From assembly GCF_003989665.1 (NCBI RefSeq), contig NZ_RZIJ01000003.1:186001-250000 (forward strand): 64,000 bases of DNA. Direction: 5' to 3'. This stretch comes from Azospirillum doebereinerae (lineage in GTDB: Bacteria; Pseudomonadota; Alphaproteobacteria; Azospirillales; Azospirillaceae). The notes beneath the pieces were generated by a model, which did not search any database, was not told where the DNA came from, and saw only the letters and a program-made list of their open reading frames with translations. Position numbers and translations under genes: made by a program. Shown here piece after piece: positions 36,798 to 45,228 of this stretch (positions within the stretch are counted from its first letter, which is position 1; the number at the start of each line of letters is the position of its first letter).

Positions 36798-39167
36798 ATG
36801 CTGTCCATCAGCCAGCGCATCGCCGACGAATTGTCGGTCCGCGAATCCCAGGTCGCCTCCGCCGTCGCCATGCTCGACGAGGGCTCCACCGTGCCCTTCA
36901 TCGCGCGGTACCGCAAGGAAGCGACCGGCGGTCTGGACGACACCCAGCTCCGTAATCTGGAGGAACGGCTGGGCTATTTGCGCGAACTGGAGGACCGCCG
37001 CGCCACGATCCTGTCCACGATCCAGGAGCAGGGCAAGCTGACGGCGGAATTGGAACGCCAGATCAAGCAGGCCGACACCAAGACCCGGCTGGAGGATCTC
37101 TACCTCCCCTACAAGCAGAAGCGCCGCACCAAGGCCCAGATCGCCCGCGAGGCCGGGCTGGAGCCGCTGGCCGACGCGCTGCTGGCCACCCCCGCCAAGG
37201 CGCCCGAGGCCGAGGCCGCCGCCTTCGTCGATCCGGAGAAATCGGTCGCCGACGTGAAGGCCGCGCTGGACGGCGCCCGCCACATCCTGGTCGAGCGTTT
37301 CGGCGAGGACGCCGAACTGGTTGGCCGCCTGCGCACCGCCATGGCCGAGAAGGGCGTCGTCACCTCCAAGGTGGTCGAGGAGAAGAAGGCCGAGGGCGCC
37401 AAGTTCTCCGATTACTTCGACTTCTCGGAGGCTTGGGCGAAGGTGCCGTCGCACCGCGCGCTGGCGCTGTTCCGGGGTCGCGCCCAGGGCGTGCTCGACA
37501 TCGGCCTGGACCTGCCGGTCGAGGAGGGCCAGCCCCACCCCGCCGAACGGACCATCGCCGTCCACACCGGCATCAAGGACCAGGGTCGCCCGGCCGACAA
37601 GTGGCTGTCCGACGTGGTGCGCTGGACCTGGAAGCTGAAGATCGGCCCGCATGTCGAGACCGACCTGATGGGGTCGTTGCGCGAACGGTCGGAGGACGAG
37701 GCGATCCGCGTCTTCGCCCGCAACCTGCACGATCTGCTGCTGGCCGCCCCAGCCGGGCAGCGCACGACCATCGGGCTGGACCCCGGCATCCGCACCGGCG
37801 TGAAGGTCGCCGTGGTCGATTCCACCGGCAAGCTGGTGGAGACGGTCATCATCTACCCGCACCCGCCGCGCAACGACTGGGACGGCTCCATCGCCGTGCT
37901 GGCGGCGCTGGCCCACCGGCACAAGGCCGAGCTGATCTCCATCGGCAACGGCACCGCGTCGCGCGAGACCGACAAGCTGGCCGCCGACCTGATGAAGCGC
38001 CACCCGGAACTGTCGCTGACCAAGCTGGTGGTCAGCGAGGCCGGCGCCTCGGTCTATTCGGCGTCGGAAACGGCGGCGCTGGAGTTCCCCGGTCTGGACG
38101 TCAGCCTGCGCGGCGCCGTGTCCATCGCCCGGCGGCTCCAGGATCCGCTGGCCGAGTTGGTGAAGATCGAGCCGAAATCCATCGGCGTCGGCCAGTACCA
38201 GCACGACGTGGCCGGCGGCAAACTGGCGCGCTCGCTGGACGCCGTGGTCGAGGATTGCGTGAACGCCGTGGGCGTGGACCTCAACACCGCCTCGGTCCCG
38301 CTGCTGACCCGCGTGTCGGGGCTGAACGAGACCATCGCCCGCAACATCGTCGAGCACCGCGACCGCAACGGCGCCTTCCGTTCGCGCAAGCAGTTGCTCG
38401 ACGTGGCGCGGTTGGGACCGAAGACCTTCGAGCAGGCCGCCGGCTTCCTGCGCATCCGCGCGGGCGACAACCCGCTTGACGGCTCGGCGGTCCACCCGGA
38501 AGCCTATCCGGTGGTCCAGCGCATCCTGAAGACGACCGGCCGCGATCTCGGCAGCCTGATCGGCGACGCCCGCTTCCTGCGCGGCCTCGACGCCGAGGCG
38601 TTCACCGACGAACGTTTCGGCCTGCCGACCGTCGAGGACATCGTCAAGGAGCTGGAAAAGCCCGGCCGCGACCCGCGCCCCGAGTTCAAGACCGCGACCT
38701 TCAAGGACGGCGTGGAGGAACTGAAGCACCTTGAAGTCGGCATGATTCTGGAGGGCGTCGCCACCAACATCACCGCCTTCGGCGCCTTCGTCGACATCGG
38801 CGTCCACCAGGATGGGCTTGTCCACATCTCGCAGCTGTCCTCCAGCTTCGTGAAGGATCCGCACACGGTCGTGAAGGCCGGCGACGTGGTGAAGGTCAAG
38901 GTGCTGGAGGTCGACATCCCGCGCAAGCGCATCGCCCTGACCATGCGCCTGACGGATGCGGCGCCGCGCCCGGCGCCGGGACAAGGCCCGGCCGGCGAGC
39001 GCGGCCCCGGCAACCAGCGTCCGGGGATGGGCAACCGTCCGCAAGGCGACCGCCGTCCGCCGCCCTCGCCCGCCCCGAAGGCTCCGCCCAAGCCCAAGGC
39101 TGCGGAGCCGATCAACAGCGCCTTCGCAGAGGCGTTCGCGCGGGCGCAGACGGGGAAGAAGAAGTAG
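36798..39167 (+). CDS. tex: RNA-binding transcription accessory protein Tex
   Basis: A 789-residue Tex protein: helix-rich N-terminal part beginning [20 protein letters not shown], YqgF/RNase H-like domain ([19 protein letters not shown]), helix-hairpin-helix region ([20 protein letters not shown]) and an S1 RNA-binding domain ([20 protein letters not shown] to RIALTMRL). The last 60 residues form a Pro/Lys-rich tail. Tex binds nucleic acid and supports transcription under stress. ATG at 36798 was chosen over longer upstream starts that lack family similarity. It is followed by a palindromic repeat element. Confidence 0.95.
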   Translation: MLSISQRIADELSVRESQVASAVAMLDEGSTVPFIARYRKEATGGLDDTQLRNLEERLGYLRELEDRRATILSTIQEQGKLTAELERQIKQADTKTRLEDLYLPYKQKRRTKAQIAREAGLEPLADALLATPAKAPEAEAAAFVDPEKSVADVKAALDGARHILVERFGEDAELVGRLRTAMAEKGVVTSKVVEEKKAEGAKFSDYFDFSEAWAKVPSHRALALFRGRAQGVLDIGLDLPVEEGQPHPAERTIAVHTGIKDQGRPADKWLSDVVRWTWKLKIGPHVETDLMGSLRERSEDEAIRVFARNLHDLLLAAPAGQRTTIGLDPGIRTGVKVAVVDSTGKLVETVIIYPHPPRNDWDGSIAVLAALAHRHKAELISIGNGTASRETDKLAADLMKRHPELSLTKLVVSEAGASVYSASETAALEFPGLDVSLRGAVSIARRLQDPLAELVKIEPKSIGVGQYQHDVAGGKLARSLDAVVEDCVNAVGVDLNTASVPLLTRVSGLNETIARNIVEHRDRNGAFRSRKQLLDVARLGPKTFEQAAGFLRIRAGDNPLDGSAVHPEAYPVVQRILKTTGRDLGSLIGDARFLRGLDAEAFTDERFGLPTVEDIVKELEKPGRDPRPEFKTATFKDGVEELKHLEVGMILEGVATNITAFGAFVDIGVHQDGLVHISQLSSSFVKDPHTVVKAGDVVKVKVLEVDIPRKRIALTMRLTDAAPRPAPGQGPAGERGPGNQRPGMGNRPQGDRRPPPSPAPKAPPKPKAAEPINSAFAEAFARAQTGKKK

Positions 39168-39170
39168 TCG

Positions 39171-39298
39171 CACCGCTGTGCCCCCTCCCCATCCCTCCCC
39201 CGCTGGCGCGGGAGAGGGGGCCGGAGACTTGTCGGCGTTCAGCGGAGTTCCCTCTCCCGCCGAAGGCGGGGGAGGGTTAGGGAGGGGGCACAGCGGTG
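39171..39298. repeat. Large palindromic intergenic repeat element
   Basis: Outer arms 39171-39203 and 39266-39298 are inverted copies of about 33 bp that differ at three central positions; two smaller G/C hairpins lie inside. The element separates the convergent tex and lysE-type genes and its right arm enters the end of the latter. Composition (CCCCTCCC/GGGAGGGG) resembles dispersed intergenic repeats of high-GC Proteobacteria, and a related element is at 47424-47577. Confidence 0.65.
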
Positions 39299-39909
39299 TC
39301 GACCATCAACCGAACCCCCAACGCCCCCATGGCCGAGGCCGCAATCCGGTCGATCCAACTCTTTGACCGCAGATAGGCCGCGCGCGGCCGCCCCGCCGAG
39401 AACGCCACCGCCACGACCGCGTACCAACTCGCCTCGATCAGGAAAATCGACGGCGGCAGGACGGCCAGAAGCCAACCCGGCGGATCGGCCGGAAGCAGGG
39501 CGGCGAAAATGCTGCCATACACGATGGCGGTCTTCGGGTTGCTGAGCTGGGTCAGCAACCCGAACGCAAAGGGCTTGAGCAGGCCCGCCGGTGCTATCAT
39601 TCCACCCATCGCCAGCGGCGCCGAGGCGCCACGCCAGAGGCGGATCGCCAGACAGACCAGATACAGTCCACCAGCCAATTTCAGCAGCGCGTAGGCCCAC
39701 GCGACTTGCATCAGCAGCGCCTGGAGCCCCAGCAGGGCCAGAGCAGCGAAGAACACCCCGCCGACGCCCATGCCAAACGCAGCGGCCAGACCGGCGCCGC
39801 GTGACACCGCGACCGCCGTCCGGGCGACGAGCACGAAGCTCGGCCCCGGACTGACGGCGCCGGCCGCCAGAGCGCCGAGAATTCCCAACAAGGCGAAGAC
39901 CGGATCCAT
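39277..39909 (-). CDS. LysE/RhtB-family exporter
   Basis: A 210-residue inner-membrane protein of the LysE family, which exports amino acids or their derivatives. It begins MDPVFALLGILGALAAGAVS, then PGPSFVLVARTAVAVSRG, and includes TQLSNPKTAIVYGSIFAALL, both typical of the family, with about six membrane helices. ATG at 39909 was chosen from the family start. Substrate is not predictable. Its 3' end overlaps the palindromic repeat. Confidence 0.88.
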   Translation of the reverse strand: MDPVFALLGILGALAAGAVSPGPSFVLVARTAVAVSRGAGLAAAFGMGVGGVFFAALALLGLQALLMQVAWAYALLKLAGGLYLVCLAIRLWRGASAPLAMGGMIAPAGLLKPFAFGLLTQLSNPKTAIVYGSIFAALLPADPPGWLLAVLPPSIFLIEASWYAVVAVAFSAGRPRAAYLRSKSWIDRIAASAMGALGVRLMVDTAVPPP

Positions 39910-39964
39910 GCAGCACCCCACCGGCTGTGTCGAGCGCAGAGTAATGCAACCGGGGCGTCCGGTC

Positions 39965-40000
39965 AAAAAAAGCCCCTCGTTCGCGGGGGGAACGAGGGGC
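39965..40000 (-). terminator. Rho-independent terminator of the phage-type recombination operon
   Basis: Read on the minus strand, an 11-bp perfect stem (GCCCCTCGTTC / GAACGAGGGGC, 39972-39982 and 39990-40000) is followed by seven T. It lies 33 bases after the last small gene of the operon that starts near 42482. Confidence 0.85.
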
Positions 40001-40033
40001 ATAGAGCCGATGGCCGGACCGGTTACGGGGATG

Positions 40034-40309
40034 TCATTCGGCCGCCATCAGCGCCGGAGCCTCGGCGCGCGAGCGCCCAGCCGCCGTCCGGTTGGAGGCG
40101 ACGTAGCGGTCGAGCGCCGCGAGGCATTCCGTGATCGTCCCGGACCCCACCGCCTTGCAGTCCTCGAAGGCGTGGGGATCGGGCCGGAACCAATGGGTGA
40201 TGTAGCATTCCTCACGCCCGTCCAGGCTGAGGGTGAGCGCGAAGCGGCCCTCGCGCCCGATCTGGGATTGAGCGGCGCGCAGATGCGCCTGGACCTCCTC
40301 GATCATCAT
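40034..40309 (-). CDS. Hypothetical protein in phage-type recombination operon
   Basis: A 91-residue protein beginning MMIEEVQAHLRAAQSQIGRE and containing LTLSLDGREECYITHWFRPD and FEDCKAVGSGTITECLAALD. A helical N-terminus and a small beta region are likely, but I do not recognise a family. It has AGGAC upstream of its ATG. It is the last gene of the SOS-promoted operon and is followed by the terminator at 39965-40000; a role in recombination or repair is only contextual. Confidence 0.7.
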   Translation of the reverse strand: MMIEEVQAHLRAAQSQIGREGRFALTLSLDGREECYITHWFRPDPHAFEDCKAVGSGTITECLAALDRYVASNRTAAGRSRAEAPALMAAE

Positions 40310-40345
40310 GGCTGTCGTCCTTTCTGGTCGGGCGAAACGCTCCGC

Positions 40346-40687
40346 TCACGCCGCGTGCTGCAGCGGGCCGGGATGCGTCTCGCCGTCAAACTGTTCGTCG
40401 TCGAATTCGTCCTCTTCCAACCGCCGCGCCCAGTCGATGTCACGCGCGAGCGACTCGACCAGAACGCGGGCCGGACCGGCGGTTTCGTCGGGGGTGTCGG
40501 GACGCAGCAGCCCCGACAGCCGCATCGCCAGCGTCTCCGCCTCCGCCTCGACCCAGCGCGCGTAGCGGCGGCGGCGCTGCTCGCGGTTCCAGTACCAGCG
40601 CGGAAGCTGGGCGTTGGTCCGCTCGAACTCGCTCTCCCAGACGCTCATGCGGAACAGGCCGCTGGGGGAGTGGGTGTGTGGTGTCAT
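40346..40687 (-). CDS. Hypothetical protein in phage-type recombination operon
   Basis: A 113-residue, highly charged protein: a Trp/Arg-rich segment (LPRWYWNREQRRRRYARWVE) followed by an acidic C-terminal stretch (RRLEEDEFDDEQFDG). No family recognised. GGAGAAC lies six bases before the ATG at 40687. It sits 29 bases after the putative annealing-protein gene, as expected for a co-transcribed accessory gene. Confidence 0.7.
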   Translation of the reverse strand: MTPHTHSPSGLFRMSVWESEFERTNAQLPRWYWNREQRRRRYARWVEAEAETLAMRLSGLLRPDTPDETAGPARVLVESLARDIDWARRLEEDEFDDEQFDGETHPGPLQHAA

Positions 40688-40716
40688 CGGCCGTTCTCCC
40701 TGGAGAAGGACAGAAG

Positions 40717-41523
40717 TCAGGCGGCTTCCTCCCGCCCGTCATCCTCCTCGCGCTTGAGTATTTCGGCCTTCTTCTGGGCGAACAGGCCGGTGATGCGGTG
40801 CTGGGCGGCGCGGTCCACCCCGCCGATCTCGCGCAGGCGCGAGCCGACGCCGGCCCGCCAGACCTCCTCCAGATCGTCCAAGTCGAGGCAGGCGTTGAGG
40901 CGGCGCTTGACCTCCTCCTCGAAGCCCTCGATGGCGGCGGGCTGCAGGTCCGGGTTGGACTTGGCGGCGTAGAACGCCTCCGATTCCTCGCGGTACTTGC
41001 TGTCGTCGAACTGGCCAAGATAGACGTCGGCGGCCAGACCAAGCTGCAGCAGGCATTTGCCGACCGCGTCGGTCATCGACATCTTGAAGCACTCGTCGTC
41101 CGGCATCTCCACTCCGTTGCGGCGGCGCACCATCTCGGTGCCGCCCCATTGCGGGCCGGTGAAGCACTTCTCCTTCGTCTCCGGATCGACGTACCAGACG
41201 CGGGCGCAGATGAAGATCATCCGCTCCGCGATGGTCCAGTCCATCTGCTCGTAGCCCCAGCCCTTGCCGACCGGGCCGAACAGCTCGGTCATCATCTGAA
41301 GACGCCACGTCGGGTCGATCTGCGTGCCGCGGAAGCCGCCGGGCCGGGTGAAGGGCTTGGTCGCCTTCGGGTCGGTGCGCTTCAGACGGTTCCAGATGAA
41401 CAGGCTGTCGATGCGTTGCGGATCGGACGCTTCGACGCGGGGCGCGGCCGGGTTTTGGGCCGGCTTCTGGGTCGGCGTTTCGGCGGTCGGGTTCTCGGCG
41501 ACGACGGTGTCGGTCTTGCTCAT
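40717..41523 (-). CDS. Putative phage-type single-strand annealing protein
   Basis: A 268-residue protein. Residues about 60-175 contain GFRGTQIDPTWRLQMMTELF, GPVGKGWGYEQMDWTI, a VWYVDPETKE strand and MSMTDAVGKCLLQLGLAADV followed by FDDSKY. This pattern resembles Rad52/Erf-like annealing proteins of phages, but I assign it by eye only. The C-terminal 80 residues are helical. ATG at 41523 was chosen because it overlaps the exonuclease stop by four bases; a start at 41532 also exists. Exonuclease plus annealing protein is the usual Red/RecET pairing for strand-annealing recombination. Confidence 0.6.
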   Translation of the reverse strand: MSKTDTVVAENPTAETPTQKPAQNPAAPRVEASDPQRIDSLFIWNRLKRTDPKATKPFTRPGGFRGTQIDPTWRLQMMTELFGPVGKGWGYEQMDWTIAERMIFICARVWYVDPETKEKCFTGPQWGGTEMVRRRNGVEMPDDECFKMSMTDAVGKCLLQLGLAADVYLGQFDDSKYREESEAFYAAKSNPDLQPAAIEGFEEEVKRRLNACLDLDDLEEVWRAGVGSRLREIGGVDRAAQHRITGLFAQKKAEILKREEDDGREEAA

Positions 41524-42482
41524 GCGTCCCATTGGTCGCGTCCTTCTTGTCCAGTCGTGTTGGCACTCCCCTCACCCCAGCCGGCGGTCCAGCCCTCGGT
41601 CAGGACGGCCTCCAGGCTCGGGTCAGCGGAGGGCGCCCAGTGCTGCGCGTCGCCCAGCGCGCGGCGCGGCGGCGCGCCGTAGCGCAGGCTCAGCCGCCCG
41701 TCGCGGTCGCGCGTCAGATACAGCCCCCGCCCCGGCTCGTCGGCGCCGACGAAGGCCACGCGGGCGTCGTCGGGCATCAGCGCCTTGATCGACGCCTCGG
41801 CTTCCCTGGCCTCCAGCGTCGCGGCGCGCCGGTCGAGCAGAGCCTCGGCGAGCGCCCGGAACCGGTTGTGGCGGCTCATGTCGAGGACGCGGCGGGTCTC
41901 GTAGGACGGACCCTCAACCGGCAGCGGGTCGCTCGGTTCCACGTCGTTGACGACGTGCCACCAGAAGGCCTCCAGCGTCTCGATCAGATGCTCCACGTCG
42001 TCGGCCCGTCGCGGGACCGAGACCATCGCGTGGCCGGTCGGGCGCAGGATCGACAGCAGCCCGCGCTCCAGCCCCATCACCGCCAGCTGGTGCTGGAGCT
42101 GCCAGTGATAGCGGCGGGCGAGGTCGGTGTCGGTCTGGAAGCCGCTGTTGAACTTGGCCTCGACGACGGTGTCCAACTCCCCGTCCGCCGCGCTGCGCGC
42201 CAGGAAGTCCGGATGCGCGACCATCCAGTTGTGCTCGGCGTGGAAGAAGCTGTCGGGCGCCGCGACGCAGGCCAGACCGGTCGCGTGCTCGACGAAGCGG
42301 GGGTGCAGGTGCTCGGTGGCGATGCCGATCTGCACGGCGGCGACGAGGTCGAGGTTGTCGCGTTCCACCCGCCCGGTCTTCTCCCGCCACAGAGCCAGCC
42401 AGTCGCCGGCCATGACGCGGGTCGCGTCCGAAGACCCGATCCGCCCCGCCCGCAAGGCCCGCTGCGCATCCGTGATCGCCAT
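41520..42482 (-). CDS. YqaJ-type viral recombinase / lambda-like exonuclease
   Basis: A 320-residue nuclease of the YqaJ/lambda-exonuclease group. Active-site residues of the PD-(D/E)xK fold are visible: GRIGSSDATRVM near the N-terminus, AHPDFLA with Asp92, TVVEAKFNS with Glu108 and Lys110, and YHWQLQHQLAVMG. It should degrade one strand of double-stranded DNA ends so the next gene product can anneal single strands. ATG at 42482 (MAITDAQRALRAGR) was chosen; the frame upstream is the leader. The promoter with a LexA box lies 82-125 bases upstream. Confidence 0.85.
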   Translation of the reverse strand: MAITDAQRALRAGRIGSSDATRVMAGDWLALWREKTGRVERDNLDLVAAVQIGIATEHLHPRFVEHATGLACVAAPDSFFHAEHNWMVAHPDFLARSAADGELDTVVEAKFNSGFQTDTDLARRYHWQLQHQLAVMGLERGLLSILRPTGHAMVSVPRRADDVEHLIETLEAFWWHVVNDVEPSDPLPVEGPSYETRRVLDMSRHNRFRALAEALLDRRAATLEAREAEASIKALMPDDARVAFVGADEPGRGLYLTRDRDGRLSLRYGAPPRRALGDAQHWAPSADPSLEAVLTEGWTAGWGEGSANTTGQEGRDQWDA

Positions 42483-42563
42483 GCCCACCGCCGTCCGTTC
42501 AGCCGATTGTTCCGGTGCTGCGCCTTTGCAGCCTGCCCAGCGGGCCGTCTCCGCCGGACCCTG

Positions 42564-42592
42564 AATATGAGATGCGAACACGCAGTTTTCAA
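42564..42592 (-). promoter_or_regulatory. Sigma-70-type promoter of the recombination operon
   Basis: On the minus strand TTGAAA (42592-42587) and CATATT (42569-42564) are separated by exactly 17 bases, close to the consensus. The LexA box at 42593-42607 directly abuts the -35 hexamer, so LexA binding should block the promoter. The start of the exonuclease gene is about 80 bases downstream. Confidence 0.65.
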
Positions 42593-42607
42593 GAACAAAA
42601 GCAGAAC
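42593..42607 (-). promoter_or_regulatory. Alphaproteobacterial LexA (SOS) box
   Basis: GTTC-TGCTTTT-GTTC on the minus strand matches the alphaproteobacterial SOS box GTTC-N7-GTTC exactly. It lies against the -35 hexamer of the exonuclease operon. A related but imperfect direct copy (GAAC-N6-GAAC, 42683-42696) lies 90 bases further upstream and may be an operator for the adjacent S24-like regulator. Confidence 0.7.
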
Positions 42608-42747
42608 CTACAGCTTAGCCATACGCTTCACCAAGACTTTTGTCCGGCATTTTTCTTTAAGCCCGTGACACCGATACTATGAGAACAAAACAGAACGGGG
42701 TAAGAGCGCCCACATATTGATTCATTGTGAGGTCTTGATTCTTGGAC

Positions 42748-43386
42748 CTACAAGAACTTGAGGGCGCGGACGACCTGAACCGCTACACCGGCTACATGGG
42801 CACGGTCGATGGGCGTCGGCTGGCAATCGGGGTCGGTGGACACCGGCAGAAGCTGCGGCGGAAAGAACCGGTAACCGCACACCGTCCCGTCCCCGACCGT
42901 CACCACCACGTCGCCCGAACGCGGCGGCAACACGTCGAGCGGTTCCAGAACGACGCAGTCCTGCGGCAGAACGCCGGCGGCGTTCAGACTTTTCGAGACG
43001 ATGCGCAGCGCGAAGGCGCGGGGCGAGGCGATGGCGTCCAGGACGATGGACTGGCTGCCCGCGCGCAAGGCCGTGGCGAGAAACAGTTCGCCGGCCCGGC
43101 GGCCGAGGTCGAGGAAGGCGTGGGCCTGCTCCACCGTCAGCACCGGCACCCGCGCCACCGGCGGGTAGGCGCGCTCGTCGAGGAAGCGCGGCTCCGACCC
43201 GGCGATCCGCGCGAGGCGGGCCAGCGTGTCGGCGCTGGGTAGGCTGCCCATCACCGGATCGCGCAGGAAGCGCGTCAGGTTGGTCGCGGTGACGCCGGCC
43301 TCGCGCGCCCAGGCCCCGGCGCTCCAGCCCCGCGCCTCCATCACCCCGGTCATCCAGCGCAGGATGGCGCGCCGCGTCTCGTCCAT
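42748..43386 (-). CDS. Phage-repressor/S24-like transcriptional regulator
   Basis: A 212-residue protein with an N-terminal helix-turn-helix (about 20-45, WSAGAWAREAGVTATNLTRF) and a C-terminal LexA/CI-like S24 region (FALRIVSKSLNAAGVLPQDC, then VLPPRSGDVVVTVGDG). The position of the catalytic serine keeps Ser133, but where S24 peptidases have the lysine (usually in a VVKRL-type strand) the sequence is VCGYRF, so self-cleavage is doubtful. It precedes the recombination operon on the same strand and may repress it. Homology to CI-type regulators is clear by pattern; target sites are inferred. Confidence 0.8.
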   Translation of the reverse strand: MDETRRAILRWMTGVMEARGWSAGAWAREAGVTATNLTRFLRDPVMGSLPSADTLARLARIAGSEPRFLDERAYPPVARVPVLTVEQAHAFLDLGRRAGELFLATALRAGSQSIVLDAIASPRAFALRIVSKSLNAAGVLPQDCVVLEPLDVLPPRSGDVVVTVGDGTVCGYRFFPPQLLPVSTDPDCQPTPIDRAHVAGVAVQVVRALKFL

Positions 43387-43586
43387 GATCGCATCCCCGA
43401 AAGCTTCCCCTGGAACGGAACGGACAGCGGACGCGCAGGGGTGCGGCGTCGCCCTTGCCCTTTGGACTCAAAGCCCGTGCGATTTTGCAGTGCCGCCTTG
43501 GACTCGGCCGTGGGGACCGCCATCTGTACCGCGCAGCGTTCCCGACGCAACGCCTCAGAAGCCGTTCCCCTCAAGGAGGACCCCGC

Positions 43587-43907
43587 ATGATCATCACCAG
43601 CACCGACACGGTGGAAGGCCGCCCGGCCACCCAATATCTCGGCATGGTCGCCGGCGAGGCGATCATGGGTGTGAACGTCTTCCGCGACCTGTTCTCCTCG
43701 ATCCGCGACATCGTCGGCGGGAGGGCCGGCGGCTATCAGGCCGCGCTGCGCGAAGCCCGCGACGCCGCCTTCGCCGACATGACGGCGGCGGCCCAGGCGC
43801 TGGGCGCCGACGCCATCGTCGGCGTCGACATCGATTACGAGGTTCTCGGCAAGGAGAACGGCATGCTGATGGTGTCGGTGAACGGCACCGCCGTGCGCCT
43901 GTCCTGA
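43587..43907 (+). CDS. YbjQ/UPF0145-family protein
   Basis: A 106-residue protein typical of the YbjQ (UPF0145) family: [40 protein letters not shown] and [12 protein letters not shown]. Members form pentamers of unknown function. AAGGAGGA lies five bases before ATG 43587, making this start certain over the longer reading frame. A secreted hydrolase gene follows 43 bases later. Confidence 0.93.
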   Translation: MIITSTDTVEGRPATQYLGMVAGEAIMGVNVFRDLFSSIRDIVGGRAGGYQAALREARDAAFADMTAAAQALGADAIVGVDIDYEVLGKENGMLMVSVNGTAVRLS

Positions 43908-43950
43908 CGCGTGGCACAAACAAGAGCAAAATCGAACGGGAGGATGATTC

Positions 43951-45183
43951 ATGCGTTGTCTTGAAACCGGCGCCGCCGGCCGCTGGGGCCGGCGCCTCGG
44001 CGGGATCGCCCTGGCGACCGGGCTGTTTGGCGGGGTGTTCGGCGGCACGCCGGCCTTGGCCCTCGACGGCATCGTCGAGAAGAAGGTGTTCGAGATGCCG
44101 TCCTACACCACCACCGGCGGCGGGACGATCAAGAACGTCCGCGTCGGCTGGGAAAGCTACGGCAAGCTGAACGAGGCCAAGGACAACGTCATCCTCATCA
44201 CCCATTTCTTCAGCGGCAACAGCCACGCTGCCGGGAAATACAAGGCCGAGGACGCCGCGCCGGGCTATTGGGACGCCATCGTCGGTCCGGGCAAGCCGCT
44301 GGACACCGACAAATACTTCATCGTCAGCTCCGACACGCTGGTGAACCTGTCGCCCAAGGACCCCGCCGTCGTCACCACCGGCCCGGCCAGCGTCAACCCG
44401 GACACCGGCGCGCCCTACGGCATGAGCTTCCCCATCGTCACGATCCGCGATTTCGTCAACGTGCAGAAGGCGCTGCTCGACAGCCTGGGCGTCAAGTCGT
44501 TGCAGGCGGTGATGGGCGGCTCGATGGGGTCGCTTCAGGCGCTGGAATGGGCGGCGGCCTATCCCGACAGCGTCAAGCGGGTGATCGCCGCCATCGGCGG
44601 GCCGGAGGCCGACCCCTTCCTGATCGGCTGGCTGAACCTGTGGGCGGCGCCGATCAAGCTCGACCCCAACTGGAACAACGGCGACTACTACGGCAAGGCC
44701 GAGCCCAGGGCCGGGCTGACCGAGGCGCTGAAGCTGGTCACCCTGCACGCCCGCCACTGGAAATGGGCCGACGCCGCCTTCGGCCGCAAATGGGCGGAGG
44801 ACGGCAAGGATCCCCGCGCCGCCATGGGCAACCAATACGCCATCGAGGCGTGGCTGGAGAAATCCGCCGCCGCCCGCGCGGCGGTCAGCGACGCCAACCA
44901 CTTCCTCTATCTGGTGAAGGCCAACCAGACCTTCGTGACCGGCAACGGCGGCTCGCTGGAGGACGGCTTGGCGAAGATCAAGGCGCCGGTGCTGTTGATC
45001 CCGTCCGCCGACGATCTGGTCTTCCCGCCCGACCGCAACATGCGCCCGCTGAAGGACCGGCTGGAGAAGCAGGGCAACGCGGTGGAGTACACCGAGGCGA
45101 TCACCTCGACGCTGGGCCATCTCGACGGCGTGGCGAACATGGCGAAGGCCGGCGACACCATCGCGGCCTTCCTGGCGAAATAA
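43951..45183 (+). CDS. Secreted MetX-like alpha/beta hydrolase
   Basis: A 410-residue alpha/beta hydrolase resembling homoserine O-acetyltransferase: GWESYGKLNEAKDNVILITH, QAVMGGSMGSLQALEWA (nucleophile Ser191), IPSADDLVFPP (Asp355) and STLGHLDG (His390). Unlike cytoplasmic MetX it has a twin-arginine-poor but clear signal peptide, with GGIALATGLFGGVFGGTPAL followed by a cleavage site near residue 37. An acyltransferase or esterase acting in the periplasm is more likely than methionine biosynthesis, but this is inference. RBS GGGAGGATG precedes the ATG. Confidence 0.85.
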   Translation: MRCLETGAAGRWGRRLGGIALATGLFGGVFGGTPALALDGIVEKKVFEMPSYTTTGGGTIKNVRVGWESYGKLNEAKDNVILITHFFSGNSHAAGKYKAEDAAPGYWDAIVGPGKPLDTDKYFIVSSDTLVNLSPKDPAVVTTGPASVNPDTGAPYGMSFPIVTIRDFVNVQKALLDSLGVKSLQAVMGGSMGSLQALEWAAAYPDSVKRVIAAIGGPEADPFLIGWLNLWAAPIKLDPNWNNGDYYGKAEPRAGLTEALKLVTLHARHWKWADAAFGRKWAEDGKDPRAAMGNQYAIEAWLEKSAAARAAVSDANHFLYLVKANQTFVTGNGGSLEDGLAKIKAPVLLIPSADDLVFPPDRNMRPLKDRLEKQGNAVEYTEAITSTLGHLDGVANMAKAGDTIAAFLAK

Positions 45184-45194
45184 GGACCGACAAA

Positions 45195-45215
45195 GGCGGG
45201 GCCGGCAGCCCCGCC
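45195..45215. terminator. Possible terminator between convergent genes
   Basis: GGCGGGGC (45195-45202) pairs with GCCCCGCC (45208-45215) between the MetX-like stop and the convergent gene at 45229. The tail has few T, so function is uncertain. Confidence 0.45.
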
Positions 45216-45228
45216 GGCTTCTCCTGCC

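Noticed and set aside
36552..39173. Long minus-strand reading frame antisense to tex
   Set aside because: It mirrors a strongly conserved Tex protein on the plus strand and shows no recognisable domain; long antisense frames are expected at this GC content. Only its last 84 bases were kept as a possible leader ORF.
40034..43386. Complete prophage
   Set aside because: Only recombination genes, small unknown genes and a repressor-like gene are present; no integrase, terminase, capsid or attachment repeats were seen.
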